Source: Macrobrachium rosenbergii (taxonomy: Eukaryota > Arthropoda > Malacostraca > Decapoda > Palaemonidae). From it: a stretch of 64,000 bases of DNA. Shown piece by piece: positions 10,641 through 22,239 of the stretch. Every line of letters starts with the position of its first letter. The stretch's first letter is position 1. Below the pieces are notes generated by a model. It did no database searches. It saw nothing but the letters and a program-made list of their open reading frames with translations, and was not told the DNA's origin. The stretch is taken from assembly GCF_040412425.1 (NCBI RefSeq), contig NC_089781.1, positions 53,516,986 to 53,580,985 on the forward strand, written 5' to 3'. Made by a program: the position numbers and the translations under genes.

Positions 10641-11990
10641 CCCCGGGGGCGAGGCGCACATCCCGCCACTTCAGGGACGTGATAGCGGTGCGGTAGGCTG
10701 CGGTCTCTGGGTCGGTGGCCTGTTCCCTGGCGAGGTCTTCGTAGTTGATCCCGAGCTGCACCGCGTTTAGCTCGACTCTGGGGAGGGCATCTGCCACAGG
10801 GTTCTTCCTGCCGGGGAGGTACTTGATGCAGCAGGTGAACTCGGCGATGGCCGAGAGATGCCGCTGCTGCCTGGAAGACCATGCATTCCCCTGCTTGGTG
10901 AGGGCGTGTACCAGCGGCTGGTGGTTCATATAGATTGTGAAGGGCGTGCCCTCCAGGAGGAACTTGAAATGTCGGATCGCACGGTACACTGCGCAGAGTT
11001 CTCTGTCGAAGGTGCTGTAGTGGGCCTCTGCGGGGTTGAACTTCTTGCTGAAGGCGATGGGCTGGGGGGCACCGTCGATGACCTGCTCCAAGACAGCACC
11101 ACAGACGACATTGTTGGCGTCCGTCGTCAGCTGGAGGGGGGGGTGTTGGGATCCTGGTGGACCAAGGTGGTTGCCTCGGCGAGGGCGGCCTTCGTCAGGG
11201 AGGAGGCCTGCTGCTGGCTGGGTCCCCACAACAAGGACTTTGGTTGGCCTTTCAGAGTTTCCGTCAGGGGGGCCGTGATGTGCGGGATCCTGGGGATGAA
11301 CCTTCTGTAGTAGTTCACCATCCCGAGGAACTCCTGGACGGCCTTGACGGAGGTGGGGATGGGGAACCTGGTGACAGCTGCGACTTTGGATGTGAGCAGA
11401 CGGACACCATCCGGGGATATCTCGTGGCCCAGGAAGTCAGCTTTTCGGACGCCGAAGGTGCACTTGTCGAAACATATGACGAGGCCGTTCTCCTGTAGGC
11501 GCTGCAGGACTGCCCGGATGTGTTTCTGGTGCTCCTTGTGGGACCTGGAAAATATAAGGATATCATCTACGTAGCAGACGCAGAACTTCAGGTCCCACAG
11601 GATGCTGTCCATGAGCTGCTGGAAAGTCGCCCCGGCGTTCCTCAGGCTGAAGGTGGAGAAGGCGAACATGTAGGACCCGAAAGGCGTGATGATGGCGGTC
11701 TTTGGTATGTCCTCTGGCGCGACTAGTACCTGAAAATAGGATTTCAAGAGGTCCAACTTAGTGAATATTTTGGCCCCGTGGAAGGAAGCCGTGAGGTCTT
11801 GCATGTTCGGCAGGGGGTAATGGTCAAGTTCCGTTGCGAGGTTAAGCCGCCTGTAGTCACTGCAGGGTCTCCAGGAGCCATCTGGTTTCTGTACCATGTG
11901 GAGGGGGGAAGCCACGGGCTGGAGGCCTTCTTGCAGATTCCCATCCGCTCCATTTTGGCGAATGCGTTCTTGGCCTCCTGAAGGTGCTGC
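10641..11990 (-). pseudogene. pol-RT/RH: Gypsy A reverse transcriptase and RNase H
   Basis: RT copies RNA into DNA and RNase H removes the RNA strand. The RT is open from about 11915 to 11127 with KLDLLKSYFQV, TPFGSY, GATFQQLMD and an intact active-site YVDDILIF near 11560. FLGMVNYYRRFIP follows near 11310. RNase H comes next in another frame: LTTDANNVVCGAVLEQ near 11110, STFDREL near 11000, HQPLVHALT near 10915, KNPVADALPR near 10790. The frame change between RT and RNase H (about 11130-11230) indicates decay, although each domain alone is nearly open. Confidence 0.88.
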
Positions 11991-12199
11991 GGGGGAAGCC
12001 TCCGGAATCTCGCATGTGCAGGGGGCCCTTTGTCTTCATGTGATGGTAGATGCCATGTTTGGCTGGGGCCCCGGTGACTTGGTGGAGCTTGGGCCTGAAA
12101 ACGTCCGGGAACTCTGTCAGCAGCTGTGAGTACTGGTGGGGGCCGGCGGAGCAGATGGTGGGCGCCTTGGGTCCCATTGCCAACGGGAGGGACTGGCAG

Positions 12200-12540
12200 G
12201 AGTCGATGTCGAGGAGGCGCTCGACTAACGCCGACTGCCAGCCCGGTGGGCAAGGAAACCGCACCCAGGAGCGGGTCCCACGTCCGCGACGCATTTAAAT
12301 CCCAGGAATATCTCCAGCCAAGGATGGAGATCGACAGGGGCCTGGTGCCGTAGGGGAGAGGATGGGGGACCCGTTGGCGGCCGTCAGGAAGGCAGCCGGG
12401 TCCGGTTCTTGCTTGAGGTCCTCTCTGGATGCCGGGAAGATTGATCTAACGGCCCCTGTCGACCAGCATCATCCTGCCGGAGACGGTGTCGCGGACGTAG
12501 AAGCCAACTGGTTCTGGGCCCCTGGGTTCTTCTGCTGCCA
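12200..12540 (-). pseudogene. pol-PR: Gypsy A protease region, active site damaged
   Basis: The sequence reads GFYVRDTVSGRMMLVD and then loses the D-T-G triad seen in copy C at the same place (near 57340): here it reads D-R-G-R-stop, consistent with a small deletion. Downstream the region continues in other frames with the conserved AANGSP context. It is an aspartic protease of Ty3/Gypsy type by homology to copy C, non-functional in this copy. Confidence 0.7.
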
Positions 12541-12579
12541 TGCCGGCCTGTCCTGCTGGCCGCCACCTCCCCTGTTTTT

Positions 12580-13459
12580 TGAACGGGCGAATGAACAGGG
12601 CGGCAGGCAGTTCCGGGCGTCCTTGCCAAACCGCCTGTAGTAGTGGCAAAGCCCTGGGGAATTCCACCTGTTGTGAGGCGCTGGGCGCCTCCTGGCTACG
12701 ATGTTGACCTCCTGCTCTGCGCCTTCCTCCTGCTGGATGGTGCTGACTGGTAAAAGGGTGCTGGTACCCGGCCGTTGCCCTCACGGAGTCCGTCAGGTTC
12801 TGCGCCATGCGGATCAGGTCGTCGAGGGGCATGGCGTAGGGCTCAGGGATTTGTGTCTGGACCTCCGGGAGGAGCTGACGAAGGAGGAGCTCCCGCGACA
12901 GGCTTATTTCGTTTTGTTTTCCGGTGCCGTTGGTGTCTGGGAGGGTGAGGAGGTCTTGTATCATGCCACATGACTCCATGACGCTCTGATCTTGCCACGG
13001 GCTGACAGCGAGGGCGAGGGCACGGGCAGCCCGCTCGGCGACCAGCAGGGAGCATGCCTCGAGTAGGGACTTCTTCAGAAGGTGGTAGGTGAGGGGGCGT
13101 GCGGTGGACACCCACGGGACGAGCTTTCTGTAGATTTCCTCCAGCAGGGCGTTGAGTACTGTGTCCGCCTGCAGCACCTCGTCGTTGAGTTCCGCCAGCC
13201 TGAACTGGCTCTTGACCCTGTACAGCCATGCCGATGGATTCTCCTGCGTGAATGGCGGCAGTTTTATGGACAGGGCGACCCGTGATTGTCCTGCCGGGCA
13301 GGGCCCCAGGCAAGGGAGAGTGTGGGGTGCGGACAGGGGTGTGGAGGAGCGTGAGAGCCTTGGCGCGGGGAAGGGCGTGGGTGATATTGGAGGGAGGTAG
13401 ACATCCTAATCTGTGAGGTTAGCGGTTAACTGAACGAGGGAAAGGATGTCCGCATCCAT
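12580..13459 (-). pseudogene. gag: Gypsy A gag with CHCC zinc finger (frameshifted)
   Basis: The start corresponds to an ATG at 13459, in the same MDAD context as copy C. The matrix/capsid-like part reads in pieces through 12780-13320, with frame changes near 13180. The nucleocapsid end, at about 12585-12660, has a Cys-His-Cys-Cys pattern (CHYYRRFG and downstream Cys residues), the unusual finger of CsRn1-clade gags rather than CCHC. A Gly/Arg-rich patch follows. The gene is broken by several indels. Confidence 0.7.
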
Positions 13460-13693
13460 GCTCGCTCTTTGCCCTCTTAACTGGAGTAGGGTACTCACAT
13501 CAAAACGCACTTGGAAGCACGCCGTGTGAGTCCGCTAATGATGCTGGTGATTTTGCCGACGAGAGTCAGCATGCCCAAACGCTGGTTCAGCGCCGTAATT
13601 AGTCTGCTAAGGGTGTGAGTAAGCTCCTGAAGCCAAGACTGAGTCGCCGTCAGGGTCCGCTAATGGCTCCAGGAACCACTCCGGGGTCACCAC

Positions 13694-14074
13694 TTTTAAG
13701 ACATGCAAAAAAAATGAGCAGGTAAAAGAGAACTGCTAATTTATTCATGATCCAGGCGGCTTATATAGCGGCAGACTGGCGTTGCACCGCGGAATACAAT
13801 GGGAGCCTCAGTGACCTGAGGTCGATAATAAATAACAATAAATACAGTGAACGAGTACACTTTACAATGTGAAAATAGACAGAAGTGAAATTGGATACAA
13901 TCTTGATGCCTGTGAAAGAAGAAATATACAATACACAATTGATAACAGGTAAACAAATATATACATAGTTTAAATGATTGAATTTACGTGACCTGGCACA
14001 TTAGGCGTGACTAATTGTAGAGGCAAAGAAAATGGGACGTCACCACAGAAAACTTGCTCAGCAGAGACTTTACA
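13694..14074 (-). repeat. Gypsy A 5' LTR
   Basis: On the minus strand it begins TGTAAAGTCTCTGCTGAGC and ends just before GTGGTGACCCCGGAGTGG, the primer-binding site. It is related in layout and ends to the LTRs of copies B and C. No second LTR for this copy is present. The A-rich plus-strand run at about 13707 lies near its 3' edge. Confidence 0.75.
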
Positions 14075-14079
14075 AATGA

Positions 14080-14990
14080 CTTTACAAGGCTACTGCCTGT
14101 TCTAGGTTTATATCACCTTTAAGGATATAGGCTACATAAGACCCTACTCGTATGTAGCCTTAGAAATATGGTACAGAGTTGTAAAAAAAAAACTAGGTTA
14201 TTGTATTGAGCCTAGGGTACTGTTTATATAATCCTAGGCTTATTTGTTCTTTCTTAGCCTAGTATAGGGTATTGCCTAATCCAGAGTATTATAGATCACT
14301 CTTAAATGTATAGACTGTATAAAAACAGAAACTTACTAATATGTAACCTTATAGTTAGTCTACTATTTTTTGTCTAACCCAAGGTGTTGTTTATATCCAA
14401 TCCTAGGCTGTTTGGTCTGCTGTATAAAACAGTAATTCACTTATGTGTAACCTTATAACCAGGCTATAACTTACTCTAATCTAGGCTGCTGCCTAATCCA
14501 GATTATGTAATTCACTCTTCAGGGTATGGGTTACATAAAACACAATGCCCATAGTATGTAGCCTTAAGGTTAGGTTACCAGTTCATCCAGCACAGATTAC
14601 TGTTTCGTCTAGCCAGATTACTATATCCTATAGTCCTAGGTTACATGGTCTAGGCTAACAATATAGTCCAAAAATGGTATGTTTTGTAAAAAGTTATCAC
14701 TTAACTTAATATAAGGTAATGCCTAGTCCTGGGCTATTTAGATCATGCTTAAGTGCACAGGCTTATATAAACGGAAAAAATGATACTAATATGCAGCCTT
14801 ATTTTTAGGGTATCGATTTATTTTCCCCAGATATTGTTTTTATCTGATCCTAGGGTCCTTGGTCTAAGCTAGGCCACTTAAGGATACATAATCCTAGGAC
14901 ATAGGCTACAGACAATATCCACTATTAATCTAGTCTGAATTATTCTCACTTACTGCCTAGATTATTATAGACATCTTATAATCTGAAAGG
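14080..14990. repeat. Degenerate ~220-bp tandem repeat
   Basis: A motif like TGCCTAATCCAGATTAT recurs near 14271, 14486, 14709 and 14951 (spacing 215-242). ATGTAGCCTTA-like motifs recur near 14150, 14338, 14444, 14553 and 14792. The sequence is AT-rich and rich in CCTAGG/CTAGGT words. No coding capacity is seen. It could be an old satellite or the subterminal repeats of a DNA element. Confidence 0.55.
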
Positions 14991-15611
14991 ATTTTCTATA
15001 TTAATGATAAATTGTGGAACATTTCTTTTAGTTAAAACATTTAGTTAGAATTTAAAACAATTTTCGCTTTACAAAACAAGCAATCAACGAGCTGGGTTCC
15101 GGCTTTCACACCAATTATCAATTCCAAAAGTCTAAAACTAAAACCTTTAACTGGAACTTCATATTAAGCACTTATCTTGCTATTTTTAATGTTTCCATGA
15201 TTCTCGATAATGAAATAGAAGAAAAAAGTCAAATTTTTTCAGAGCACTGGTAATGCAGTAAACCGTTCACTATAGAACAAAAGAGAGTAATGGCTCCTTG
15301 GTCTTTAACGGCCCGGTTGTTAACAAGAGGGCGGATGCGCATGCACAGTAGTCACTTCCCTTTCTTTCAGGTTCTTTGAAGTGGGAAAAACTGGGTTCAG
15401 CTTCACTGAAGACAAGGGAAAGTGCTATGTTATCTTTGAGTCCATTATATACTCCATCACGTGTTATAATGTTAATCATTACGCCACAGTACCTGACCAA
15501 AAAGACCAGCTAGAAGAGAATTCTTTGATATTAGTCTGGTTACTCTGGAGCTCTGATAGACCATGGAAGGTAACTCTTCTTTGAGGATTTATCAAAACAG
15601 GCGACAACGCT
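14991..15611. other. No gene recognised
   Basis: Mostly AT-rich sequence with one GC-richer patch around 15290-15420. I cannot assign it to any element in the window. Confidence 0.4.
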
Positions 15612-16050
15612 ATCAAAAAAGCAGATTGGGAGCAAATGAATTGCGATTAGGAATATCCCACCATTTGAGTGTATAAAAGATCATAGTGACACTAATAAAT
15701 TTATTGTTGATTTCATTAAAAATGCTGCTTGATAAAGCAATACCAAAATCAAAATTTCATCCAACAAAGCACAAAGTCGGATATGCTAACAGAATTAATA
15801 ACAATAAAACACTCAATAGGGAATTGATAGATAATTTTAATAAAAAATTAAATTAAATTAAGAAAACATTACTGATATTAGAAGGAAATTTACAAAAAAT
15901 GACTATATTATTACTATAAATTGATACATTAAAACCTCTATACAAGAAAATTGCAAAATTTAAAAAAGAAGTAATTTAAAAAAGAATAATTTCTAGAGTA
16001 AATATTTATCAGATATCTCTGATAATACTCCCATACAAGAAATATTGGAA
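15612..16050 (+). mobile_element. LINE-A fragment (EN-RT linker region)
   Basis: It matches L3 around 46508-46920, with KADWEQ near 15623, PPFE near 15660 and the downstream lysine-rich linker. It has several stops and indels. It ends where the DIRS-B terminus begins at about 16051, so DIRS-B probably inserted into this LINE copy. Confidence 0.7.
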
Positions 16051-16515
16051 AAATTCAGGGAAAACAGGTTTTGATATAGGAAAAACCTATTTTGGTGGCC
16101 ACTGAGTCCTCAAAGGATTTACTCTCAAGGGTCCATTTAGGCTCAATGATAGACCAATTAATATAAAAAAATTCTCTTTTAGTCGGTCTAGGCCCATTAT
16201 AAGTGTCGTTGATACATGATGGAGTATAGAACTCAAAATTAAGAGGGTCGCTTTTCTCTTAACTACAGCGGTTACCTAGGTTCATTCCTGTGTCAGCCTG
16301 CGAGAAGAAGTGACTTGTGACATGTATACATAAGCCGCCATCTTTGACAGTGAATAATCTTGACAGACCGGGAGCTGTTACTCTCTCTGGTCTGTGCAGA
16401 ATAACTGTACACCCAATCCCATGCCTTTTTGTCAGTGAGAATGGGTGGGTTTGAGGACTCACAGCCGCCATCAAAAATAGATTTTCCTGTCTAAACCTGT
16501 TTTTTTGATATTGTG
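16051..16515. repeat. DIRS-B terminal repeat and putative internal complementary region
   Basis: Left arm at about 16051-16110 (TTTTGATATAGGAAAAACCT, then ACTGAGTCCTCAAA); right arm at about 16445-16502 (TTTGAGGACTCACAG, then AGATTTTCCTGTCTAAACC). The arms are imperfect reverse complements of about 55 bp. The spacing of about 390 bp matches that of the DIRS-A left end. Confidence 0.6.
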
Positions 16516-16879
16516 GCTGCTGTTCATCCTCAAAGGACGAACAGCGGCCACAAAGGAGCTTATAAAAGAAATTGACAAGTGACAAAATGGCTTTAGCTCT
16601 CAAATTTCAATTCTAACACCCCAGAGAAAATATTTCAGGTCCAAGGTCAGGCTACAAGTTTTAAGCCTCATTCTTTATTCCAAATACCCTTTACGTTTTG
16701 GTAACAAAGAACACAAAACTAAACATGAACTTATTTTTTAGGTTATAATTGTACAGTGACTTACCTCACCATGCTGGGTTTGGTTGCAGTATTGTTGCAC
16801 CTCTCCCAGCAATAGTCGGCATACCCACCCATCAAGAAGACCCCTGGTTTTCTGCTGTTGTACCTATGGGGTCAGGACT

Positions 16880-17850
16880 AACCACACCACCTACTGATAC
16901 ACAGTGTAGTCGAATTTGTTCGAGCAATAATGTTTTAAGAATACTGTCTCTGATGACCACCCTGCACATTTGGAGACTTCTTCGAAAGAGACATTTCTGA
17001 AGAAAGTCAGCTACATACTTACTTTCCTAATGTCATGTGACTTAAGAAAGGAGTGTGGGTCTGCCTTTTTAATGAGGGACACCTAAAATTATTCTCAGCC
17101 CTTGTAGAGAGAGTGGTTTGTTTGTGCTAGGGTTTAGGGAAATCAGACCCTCTGGGGTGTTTGCTGTGACCTCTAGGTAAATCTTAAGTGCTTGAACTGG
17201 GCATAATGTTTTATCTGCTAAATTGAGTTTCCTTATCAAAATAGGAGATTCCCTTTATAAAGGGTTCTCATTCTTGGCCAGGAATGATGGGCCAGGGGAC
17301 AATAGTAATTCATGGTTGGCTGTTAGGCGTGATGTATCGTCCCAGTCTAAGAGAGCCCAGTTCATTAATATGAGCTCCTGATGCTAAAGCAGCCAAGATC
17401 ACCTTTTGCAGCATATGAGTTGTGGTTGTATTTGGTCCATTGAATTGAGGGATTGACAGAAGCCTAAGCACCTTTATTCAGGGACCAAGTAATTGGAAGC
17501 CTGGCCGAGTCAGTCTTTGTAGTGCAAAAGATCGGAGAAGGGAAGTAACGATTTCAATACTGGCATCAATACCAAGTCCTTAAGGCAAGGGTTCCGTTAA
17601 TGCTGCTTTGTATGCCATGATTGTTATAACAGTGAGGCATTTATCTTCAAAAATGTATACTGTATTGGAAAATTTAAAAGTGTTTCAATAGAGATCTCAA
17701 CTGGGCCCTCAGCATGGATATAATCTAACCATACTTTCCATTCGGACTGGTATTGTTGGATGGATGATGTCTGTAGTTTCTGCACCAGGTACCTAGGTAT
17801 GTTGGGTGAGTAATTTTCATGGTAGAACAAGATTTAAAAATCCACACGTG
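16880..17850 (-). pseudogene. YR: DIRS-B tyrosine recombinase (decayed)
   Basis: This would be the strand-exchange enzyme that integrates circular DIRS DNA. On the minus strand I read an N-terminal SSIQQYQSEWKVWLDYI near 17765, LAALASGAHINELGSL near 17370, SPGPSFLAKNENP near 17280, CPVQALKIYL near 17190, the box SHDIRKVS near 17030 and the catalytic-Tyr segment ETVFLKHYC near 16930. The HxxR box and the Tyr are intact. The first catalytic Arg position (GARISEL in DIRS-A) reads His (codon at 17370-17372). In-frame stops are at about 17010 and 17260. Upstream, about 17850-18000 resembles the segment between RNase H and the recombinase in DIRS-A (WPNRQWF versus WPKSNWF). Clearly non-functional. 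Confidence 0.8.
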
Positions 17851-18002
17851 AAGGTCTCGGCTCAGAAAGAAGGATGAGTAGATGATCCCTCCTACCTTCT
17901 GGGATAGAGCAGCGGACGGTGATGGAATTAAGTTCTTCACCTGTTGTTGAAGTACTAGGAACCATTGCCTGTTTGGCCAATTGGGGCTATTAAGTAAGCA
18001 GT

Positions 18003-19600
18003 CCCCCTCGATTTGGGACCACCTTGACGTGGTGAGGGAGCTCTTGAACCCCAGGAATCTGCTCCCGGGTTTGAGTCCAAGAGTCACATATACCATTATA
18101 CAGTATATTTTTTTGAATTACTTTTTGTGGAATTTTCCACTTTTGCTAAAATTTATTGGACCTGATAAACAGGAAAAGATATCATAGCTTGGATTGGGTT
18201 TATATTCGAAGCTAAATAGTGAGAACTGTGGTAGGGTCATCAACTGCCCGATAATGTTTGGACTTGAGAAATATCAGATCGATATCTCAAGGGCATAACT
18301 ATTCTGCGAGGCTGAGCCATGGATTCCAGGGGGTCTGGCTCTGGGGATAGGACTCTTGGCATTCTATACGGTTTGGCCATAATACGATTATGGTGGGGAT
18401 GATTGCATTCATGTAATACTCAGTCCTACCAAGCTTACACTTGGGCCACTGTAATCGTATTGTGCCATCTCCTGTGGGGGTAGGGTAGGGGGCGGACATT
18501 TGGGAATCGGCTCTCACTTGTGCCGTTAGTGGAAGAATAAACCCCATGAAAGGCTGATGATATCTTTTTAAAGTTTTCAGTTTTATTATTTTTTTCTCTA
18601 TTGGATCTTTATGAATAGTAACAATAAAGACTCGAGTACACCTGGGCCTTCTGATGATACTGTTTTGGCACAGATGACGACCTGTGCACCCACCTTGGAG
18701 ACTGCAAATTCTCCAAATGATGACCCATGTGAGAAAAAGGATATCCTGTAAAAAAGGACCTGGCAATTTTACAATGGAACCATTCTCCTTTGAGCCACAT
18801 GTTTCTGTGCTTGTGTCCCTATCAAAAAAGGAACAAAAATAGTTCAAATTTTCAACTATGGGCCCTTTGGAGCCTAAAAGAATAAACAAAAGAAAATATA
18901 GACCTGATTCAACCTTGGTTCACTTTGATTCCCTTTTTAGAGAATCAACCCCCTCGATATGTGACCACCTTGACATGGTGAAGGGGCTCTTGAATTCCAT
19001 GGATTTGTCCCTGGGTTTGAGTCCAAGAGTCTCATATATTATTACACATTACTTTGGACTAATTTTATGGAATTTTCCACTTTCTATGAAATTTATTGGG
19101 CCTGTTAAACAGGAAAAGATATCACAGCTGGGATTGGGTTTATATCTGAAGCTAAATAGTGAGGACTGTGGTAGGATCATCAACTACCTGATAATGTTCG
19201 GACCTGAGAGATATCAGATTGATATCTCAAGGGCGGAACTATTCTGCATGGCTGGGCCATGGATTCCAGGGGGTTCTGGCTGTGGGGATAGGACTCTCAG
19301 CATTCTATCCAGTTTTACTATAATACGATTAGGGTGGGGATGATTGTATTCTTGTAATATTCTTAGTCCTAGCAAGCAGGTTTGGCTTACACTTGGGCCA
19401 CTCTAATCGTATTGTGCCATCCCCTGTGGGGTAGGGTAGGGTGGGGGGTGTGGGACATTTCAGAGTTAGCTCTCACGTGTGCCATTAGTGGAAGAGTAAA
19501 CCCCATGAAAGGCTAATGATATTTTTTTAAAGTTTTCAGGTTTACTATTTTTTTCCTAATATTCGATCTTTATGAATAGTAACAATAAAGAGTTATAAAG
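18003..19600 (+). repeat. Tandemly duplicated LINE 5' UTR (946-bp period)
   Basis: Two units start with the same word CCCCCTCGAT at 18003 and 18949. They share GAGTCCAAGAGTC, TGGACCTGATAA-like and CATGAAAGGCTGATGATAT-like blocks. Unit 1 breaks off at AGAATCAA (18948) inside the start of ORF1; unit 2 continues into ORF1. L3 carries the same UTR from 43620, slightly shortened at its 5' edge. Confidence 0.8.
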
Positions 19601-19635
19601 TACCCCTGGGCCCTCTGATGATACAAACACAAAAA

Positions 19636-20940
19636 GGCAGATGACGACCTCTGCACCCATCTTGGAGGTTGAAAATTCTCCAAATGTTGATGACACATGC
19701 GAGGAAAATGATATCCCTCCAAAAAAGGACCTGGCATTGTTACAATGGAACCATTCTCCTTTGAGCCACATGTTTCTGTGTCTGTGTCCCTATCAAAAAG
19801 GAACAAAAATAGTTCAAACTTTTCAACTCAAATGGGCCCTTTGGAGCCTAAAAAGGATAAACAAAGAAAATATAGACCTTACTCAACCTTGGTTCACTTT
19901 GATTCCCTTTTTGGAGAATCAAACTGGTCAAGGTATTTGAATTTGCAAGCTGACCAAGAAATATCCTTATTAAAATTGGAAAATTGATTGTTGAACCGAT
20001 TCCCATCACAAGAGATGAGCATGAGATAAATTAAAAAAAGGGAATGGTAGGTTGAAACAACAACCAGAATCCAATCAGAAAATTATCAAAATATTAAAAA
20101 TATGGAGAACATAAATATAAGCATTACAAAGCATGATACCATGAACAGTGTACAAGGCACAGTGATATTACCAAATCTAGAAGAAGAAATGCAAAACAAA
20201 TCGATGTTTCTAGATTAATTACAGAAAAGATACATCAGTGTTGAAGACTGCGAACTATATGAGGTCCCAAACAGGAAAGACAAAAATAAATCTATCAAAT
20301 AGCAAAAATAAAGTTCAGTGGCCAAACCTTTGTGAGAGATCTTTTGAAAATTAAAATACTGGGATTAAACAGGGAACTAAGACCTTCATGTTCCCAAACT
20401 CATGCAATGCAAGAACTGTTGCAAATATGGCCATACAGCCATTAAATGCAGAAATTTTTCTAGCTGTGCCTATTGCAGTTTGAAAGAAAATAAAACATGC
20501 TGGGACTGTGGCCAACCAAAATGCATAAATTGTGGCCTAGAACATCATGCCAGATCTAAAACGTGCGTTCTACATTTACAATACTGAACTTAAATTACTA
20601 CAAGAACGAACTGGAATGTCGATCAGGGAAGCAGAGTTAGAACTAAAAGTGAGAGGATTGAATGACTCAGCCAAGAAATTTTTGGTATGCAGATACTTCA
20701 AAATCAAACAATACCCAAACTGAAGTGAATGACAATAAAAATAAAGAAATATCACTAAAAAAAATACATGATCAAAAGAACTCTTCCATGGAGATTTCAT
20801 ACAACAATGACAGTATCACAGTTGACAACAGATTTACATCGTTACCAGAAATAGATACGAATACTGACATAGAGAAAGATGAAGAAGAATTAAAATCACA
20901 AGAATGTGACAAAACGGATAACAACTAGGAAGAGGCAACT
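19636..20940 (+). pseudogene. ORF1: LINE-A ORF1 (CCHC gag-like), L1 copy
   Basis: ORF1 proteins bind the LINE RNA. The N-terminal part matches L3 (HFDSLFGESNWSR near 19895 versus HFNSLFGSGSWSR). Zinc knuckles lie at 20402-20587: CKNCCKYGHTAIKC, a C-x-x-C second finger, and CINCGLEHHARSKTC. A Lys/Asn/Glu-rich tail follows (20662-20928). Stops and frame changes at about 19987, 20300 and 20587 break it. The order of fingers agrees with I-element-type gags. Confidence 0.75.
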
Positions 20941-21539
20941 AGATAAGACCCCACCTAATTCCACCAAACAAAGCTGTTAAAAAGATAAATACCCCACCAA
21001 TCTCACCAAAAGCTAAAGTTCAGAAACAGAACACTAAATCAAACATTCCACTGTCTCCTATAGTGACAATAATACCTCTAGGAGCAGAATCACAAAATTC
21101 AGATGAAATGGAAAACCAACACATAGATAACTACGATGAAAGCAAAGAAATTCACCCATCACAAATTATAGGCACCACAAGAAAAACCAAGAAGGAACAA
21201 CAAACTAAAACTTTATCTAAAGAAAGCCTAACCAGCACCATAAGAAATTTCATGAGGTACAGTATAGGAATAAGGAAAAAACAAACATCAAATCTCATGA
21301 AGAAGGTTTCATGTGTATTGAACATTTAGAATAATACAAAGAAAAACATATCACTGTTGAAGATATTCTAAAAAAAAATCAAAATACAAAATTAAATCAA
21401 GATAGTAAAAATGTAACAGTTAACGAAAGTCAAATTAAAAAAAATGAATCGAGCCCTACATAAATACAAATTAACTTATAACAAAATTTTTAAAAAATTA
21501 GCTTAAATGATTTAGAGTAATTTGACCGCTCTCATATTA

Positions 21540-22210
21540 CACCATTCAATCATTATATGATTCAATGGAATATAAATAGATTATCAATGAGATTGCACTT
21601 AGGAGATATAAGTGAATACGAACCAATCATTATATGTATATACAACACATAGGAAAACTTGTTCCAAATATAGGTAAATATCTACTAGCCACAACATCAA
21701 AGGAAAATGAAAACAATTTAGGAACAGCAATATATGTCCATAAGAAAATGACATATGACAAAGTAGATATAGATTACACTGAATTACAAATTTCAGCAAT
21801 AACAGTGAAAACAGGAAATATTTTGTTTGAACATTATTAACTTATACAAGCAGCCTAATAGAGTATGATTTAAACACATTACAGAAAATAAAAGATTTTA
21901 AGAATCCCATATTAATTGTAGGAGATTTCAATGCACATAATCCAATATGGGACTATAACAAAATTACACCGGATAAAGATGGAGAAAAAATAGAAAACTT
22001 GATAAACACTAATAATCTCTGTTGTCTGAATGACAACGAAGTAAATATGTATTGCTCGGAAACCTGTGGAACATTTCCCTCAACAGTTGTCACCCTTTGT
22101 TCAACAAATATAGTTGACAGACTAGATTGGAATACTTGTAACGACTCCTACTCAAGTGATTATAACATGCAAAAAGCAGATTGGGACATTTTTAACTTGC
22201 ATACCAGAAA
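21540..22210 (+). pseudogene. ORF2-EN: LINE-A AP endonuclease region, L1 copy
   Basis: The nicking domain of ORF2. The start reads a QWN motif near 21563, then CIQH near 21635, the GTAIYVH block near 21720, GDFNAHNP near 21920-21945 and DRLDWNT near 22115. The catalytic GDFNAH motif is present. The usual Gln-Glu pair reads Gln-His here. The C-terminal SDH motif reads SDY. Several stops and indels. Confidence 0.7.
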
Positions 22211-22239
22211 TATACCGCCGTATAATTATTAAAGAAATT

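Larger units (their letters stand above)
9491..14074 (-). mobile_element. Ty3/Gypsy element A (CsRn1-like), 3' end missing
   Basis: On the minus strand the order is LTR (13694-14074), primer-binding site, gag, protease, RT, RNase H, integrase. Homology to copies B and C runs to about 9530. The 3' end and 3' LTR are missing, and the sequence abuts the 6-kb transposon at 9488-9490. The body is much more GC-rich than the surrounding LINE sequence. Confidence 0.85.
16051..18002 (-). mobile_element. DIRS-B element, 3' half (recombinase plus terminal structure)
   Basis: The left end (16051-16110) is repeated as a near-perfect inverted copy at about 16445-16502, followed by more repeat sequence. 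This is the same layout as the terminus plus internal complementary region of DIRS-A at 23451-23935. A decayed tyrosine recombinase lies upstream on the minus strand (16880-17850). At 18003 the element is cut by the start of LINE sequence, so RT and gag are missing. Confidence 0.65.

Noticed and set aside
18299..18889. 196-residue minus-strand open frame in the LINE 5' UTR
   Set aside because: The duplicate unit at 18949-19860 does not keep it, and no similarity to a known family is seen.
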